This document shows, piece by piece, positions 5,656 to 7,735 of a DNA stretch of 7,735 bases (position 1 is the stretch's first letter; every line of letters begins with the position of its first letter). The notes under the pieces are model-generated. The model was not told the DNA's origin. It was given only the letters and a program-made list of their open reading frames with translations, and ran no database searches. The position numbers and the translations under genes are program-made. The stretch is from NCBI GenBank assembly GCA_946638265.1, contig CAMPBN010000049.1, positions 1-7,735 on the forward strand, given 5' to 3'. Origin of the DNA: an uncultured Bacillota bacterium. Lineage in GTDB: Bacteria > Bacillota > Clostridia > Peptostreptococcales > Anaerovoracaceae.

Positions 5656-5701
5656 CTAGCATTTATTTTCCGCAATATCAAATGAGCTTAGGAGTAAGAA
5701 A

Positions 5702-6361
5702 ATGACTAGGGAAGCAAAGCCTACAATGCTGAATATTTCAAGCAGCGCAGCCGAAAGCGAAACACTTTCCGGCAGCATGTGCGACGCAGCTCTCAAAAAA
5801 GAGCCGCTGCTTCTTCACAGCTGCTGCGGCCCTTGCAGTACATCCGTGCTGGAAAGGCTGATCGAAGAATTCAGCGTCACTGTCTTTTATTACAATCCTA
5901 ATATCACAGACCCGGAGGAATATCTTTTGCGCAAAACGGTGCAGAAAGATTTTATCAAAGCGTACAACGCAAACAATCCTCTGGGAGCACACATAAATTT
6001 TATAGAAGGGGATTACGACACAGATTCGTTCTATGAGGTGGCCAGGGGCCTGGAGAGTGAACCTGAAGGCGGGCTTCGCTGCGAGCAATGCTTCCGTTTG
6101 AGACTTTCACGGACAGCGGAGAAAGCGGCAGAGCTTGGAATACAGACCTTTGGGACTACGCTCACAGTGAGCCCCTACAAGAATTACAAGCTGATCACTA
6201 AGATCGGCATGGAACTGGCACAGCAGAACGGACTGAGCTGGCTGGACCGCGATTTCAAAAAGCAGGCGGGTTATCAGCGCAGCATTGAGATGTCAAAGGA
6301 GTATGGGCTTTACAGGCAGCATTTTTGCGGCTGCGATTTTGCAAGAGACAAGGAAAAGTAG
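5702..6361 (+). CDS. queH: Epoxyqueuosine reductase QueH
   Basis: QueH reduces epoxyqueuosine to queuosine at wobble position 34 of tRNAs with GUN anticodons (Asn, Asp, His, Tyr), the last step of Q synthesis. It is an alternative to the cobalamin enzyme QueG. The 219 residues carry the family cysteines: LLHSCCGPC (C41, C42, C45), RCEQC (C127, C130) and the C-terminal HFCGC (C209, C211), which serve the iron-sulfur and iron site. YYNPNI (64-69) and TTLTVSPYKN (152-161) are further family segments. About 35 variable residues precede the first core strand, longer than in minimal members. An AGGAG lies 7 nt before the ATG. It is first gene of a rightward cluster, 30 bp before asnA. Confidence 0.94.
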   Translation: MTREAKPTMLNISSSAAESETLSGSMCDAALKKEPLLLHSCCGPCSTSVLERLIEEFSVTVFYYNPNITDPEEYLLRKTVQKDFIKAYNANNPLGAHINFIEGDYDTDSFYEVARGLESEPEGGLRCEQCFRLRLSRTAEKAAELGIQTFGTTLTVSPYKNYKLITKIGMELAQQNGLSWLDRDFKKQAGYQRSIEMSKEYGLYRQHFCGCDFARDKEK

Positions 6362-6391
6362 GCCCAAAAGAGATATGGAGGTAAATAAAGT

Positions 6392-7402
6392 ATGTCAAAG
6401 TTAATTATTCCGGAAGGTTATACACCGGTCATCGATTATATGGAAAGCCAAAGGGCTATCAAAAAGATCAAGGATTTCTTCCAGCAGGAGCTTGCTTACG
6501 GACTGCAGCTTCGCAGAGTGTCCGCACCGCTCTTTGTAACGCCTGAAAGCGGTCTCAACGACAACCTGAACGGCGTTGAAAGAACAGTGCAGTTTACACT
6601 AAAGGACATGAACGAGGCCAATGTGGAAGTGGTTCAGTCTCTGGCAAAGTGGAAGAGAATGGCCCTGGGCAGATACAACATCCCTGCAGGTCACGGTATC
6701 TATACAGATATGAACGCCATCAGGCGCGACGAGGAACTGGACAATCTTCACTCCATCTACGTGGACCAGTGGGACTGGGAGAAGGTTATCACAAAGGAGC
6801 AGAGAACGGATGAGTATCTCGAAGAGACTGTAGTGACCATCTACAATGCGGTGAAAAACCTGGGAGACTATGTAAACAGACTTTATCGGGACATTCAGAC
6901 AGAGCTTCCTAACGAGATTTTCTTCATCACTTCGCAGGAGCTGGAAGACAGATGGCCGGACAAGACGCCAAAAGAAAGAGAAGACCTGATCGCGGAAGAA
7001 AAGCGTGCCGTATTTATCAAGAAGATTGGCGGGGCACTCCGCTCAGGCGAGCGTCATGACGGCAGAGCTCCTGACTATGACGACTGGGAACTGAACGGAG
7101 ATATCATTCTCTGGAACGAAGTTCTCGGAAGATCTTTTGAGATTTCGTCAATGGGTATCCGTGTGGATGCGGATGCGATGGAGCGCCAGCTGAAGGCTGC
7201 AGGCGCCGAGGACAGAAAGAACCTTCCTTTCCACGACGATATCCTTCACGACCGTCTGCCGTATTCCATCGGCGGCGGTATCGGACAGAGCAGACTTTGT
7301 ATGTATTTCCTGAGGAAGGCTCACATCGGAGAAGTACAGGTTTCCGTATGGCCTGAGGATATGATGAAGGAATGCAGAGACAATAACATTTTCCTGCTGT
7401 AA
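6392..7402 (+). CDS. asnA: Aspartate--ammonia ligase (asparagine synthetase A)
   Basis: Makes asparagine from aspartate, ammonia and ATP through an aspartyl-AMP intermediate, using free ammonia, not glutamine. The fold is that of class II aminoacyl-tRNA synthetases. The 336 residues cover the whole family (330 in E. coli). Recognised segments are LNGVERTVQF (59-68), the GRYNIPAGHGIYTDMNAIRR stretch ending in the motif 2 arginines (93-112), HSIYVDQWDWE (120-130), the middle ELNGDIILWN (233-242) and the motif 3 SIGGGIGQSRLCM (292-304), whose Arg301 binds the nucleotide. GGAGG (6377-6381) lies 10 nt before the ATG. It has no promoter of its own in the 30-bp gap after queH, so it is probably co-transcribed. 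Use of free ammonia suits an organism that ferments amino acids. Confidence 0.97.
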   Translation: MSKLIIPEGYTPVIDYMESQRAIKKIKDFFQQELAYGLQLRRVSAPLFVTPESGLNDNLNGVERTVQFTLKDMNEANVEVVQSLAKWKRMALGRYNIPAGHGIYTDMNAIRRDEELDNLHSIYVDQWDWEKVITKEQRTDEYLEETVVTIYNAVKNLGDYVNRLYRDIQTELPNEIFFITSQELEDRWPDKTPKEREDLIAEEKRAVFIKKIGGALRSGERHDGRAPDYDDWELNGDIILWNEVLGRSFEISSMGIRVDADAMERQLKAAGAEDRKNLPFHDDILHDRLPYSIGGGIGQSRLCMYFLRKAHIGEVQVSVWPEDMMKECRDNNIFLL

Positions 7403-7426
7403 TTTTGCGGCAGGCGTGAGGTGGCA

Positions 7427-7735
7427 ATGTACGCAGGTGTAATCATAGACAACAAAACAGATCATACAGATGCCGTGTACACATATGCCGTTCCCGAAGG
7501 CATGGAGCTGGAGGCTGGTGCCGCAGTGAAGGTGCCTTTTGGCAGAGGAAGCCGCCTGCATGACGGATACGTGGTGTCGGTTCAGGAAGAGCCGGACGCA
7601 GGTATCAAAGGAATCAAAAATATAGAGGCAGTGGACGAAGCAGTGTCTCTTACACAGGAAATGGTGGATACGGCGCTTTTTATGAAACGCAGATATCTCT
7701 GCGTATCGCGTCGTATGATCGGCACACCTTCGGAC
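7427..7735 (+). CDS. priA: Primosomal protein N' (PriA helicase), N-terminal 103 residues only
   Basis: PriA recognises stalled replication forks and reloads the replisome; its 3'-DNA-binding domain is at the N-terminus. The visible part fits that domain: YAGVIIDNK at the start, VYTYAVPEGME (17-27), the hallmark VPFGRGSRLHDGYVV (36-50), and MKRRYLC (86-92). The frame stays open to the window edge, so helicase and zinc-binding parts lie outside. GAGGTG (7418-7423) sits just before the ATG at 7427. A GTG six bases upstream (7421) is in frame but would overlap the ribosome site. The gene starts 24 bp after asnA with no terminator between them. The last residues seen (VSRRMIGTPSD) match the usual PriA sequence only loosely. 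Confidence 0.9.
   Translation, partial: MYAGVIIDNKTDHTDAVYTYAVPEGMELEAGAAVKVPFGRGSRLHDGYVVSVQEEPDAGIKGIKNIEAVDEAVSLTQEMVDTALFMKRRYLCVSRRMIGTPSD

Larger units (their letters stand above)
5142..5701. other. 560-bp non-coding region between two divergent genes, rich in repeats
   Basis: No open reading frame here has a ribosome site or recognisable content. From left to right it holds the leader of the radical SAM gene (5142-5201), an octamer tandem repeat (5202-5249), a possible degenerate 37-bp element (5250-5286), four 39-bp elements (5289-5533), the queH promoter (5559-5587) and a 108-nt queH leader with one strong hairpin. No convincing minus-strand promoter was found; several TTGAGT look-alikes arise from the octamer repeat itself. 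Confidence 0.75.

Noticed and set aside
5594..5701. preQ1 or cobalamin riboswitch ahead of queH
   Set aside because: The short preQ1 stem with its A-rich tail and the cobalamin box are not present; only a simple hairpin is visible.
7690..7735. Possible frameshift at the end of the priA fragment after RYLC
   Set aside because: The residues VSRRMIGTPSD match PriA loosely, but this part of the family varies and no other frame gives a clearly better continuation in the few bases left.

Overview
The window looks like ordinary chromosome from an anaerobic Bacillota, most likely class Clostridia. The reasons are strong AGGAGG-type ribosome binding sites, sigma-A promoters with near-perfect TATAAT boxes (two of them with extended TG), mid-range base composition, and a gene set typical of amino-acid-fermenting gut clostridia (YfcC-type carrier, PepD dipeptidase, ammonia-dependent asparagine synthetase, QueH). 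There is no phage, plasmid, transposase or CRISPR gene. The assignment is inferred from content, not from a marker gene.

Layout, left to right. Positions 1-56 are the 3' part of a tRNA-Phe(GAA). A monocistronic thymidine kinase gene (tdk) follows, with its own promoter. It ends at a bidirectional terminator shared with a convergent YfcC/DcuC-family membrane carrier on the minus strand. The carrier is divergent from pepD (Xaa-His type dipeptidase). Their shared 231-bp control region holds one promoter for each gene and a perfect 9-bp inverted repeat next to the pepD promoter. pepD converges on a minus-strand TIGR01212-type radical SAM gene, and a second bidirectional terminator overlaps the latter's stop codon.

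A 560-bp non-coding region (5142-5701) then separates the radical SAM gene from the rightward cluster queH - asnA - priA (last gene truncated by the window edge). The three genes lie 24-30 bp apart and are probably co-transcribed from the promoter at 5559-5587.

The genes are housekeeping: nucleotide salvage, peptide and amino acid metabolism, tRNA wobble modification (QueH; perhaps the radical SAM protein too) and replication restart. The unusual part is the 5142-5701 region. It carries six tandem copies of an 8-bp unit. Next to them is an ordered array of four 39-bp elements with conserved ends (TTACxGAG and TTWTCTGTAA) and different 21-bp interiors. Three are spaced exactly 82 bp apart and the fourth follows after 3 bp. 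I do not recognise this array as any named element, and it is the best candidate here for something undescribed.
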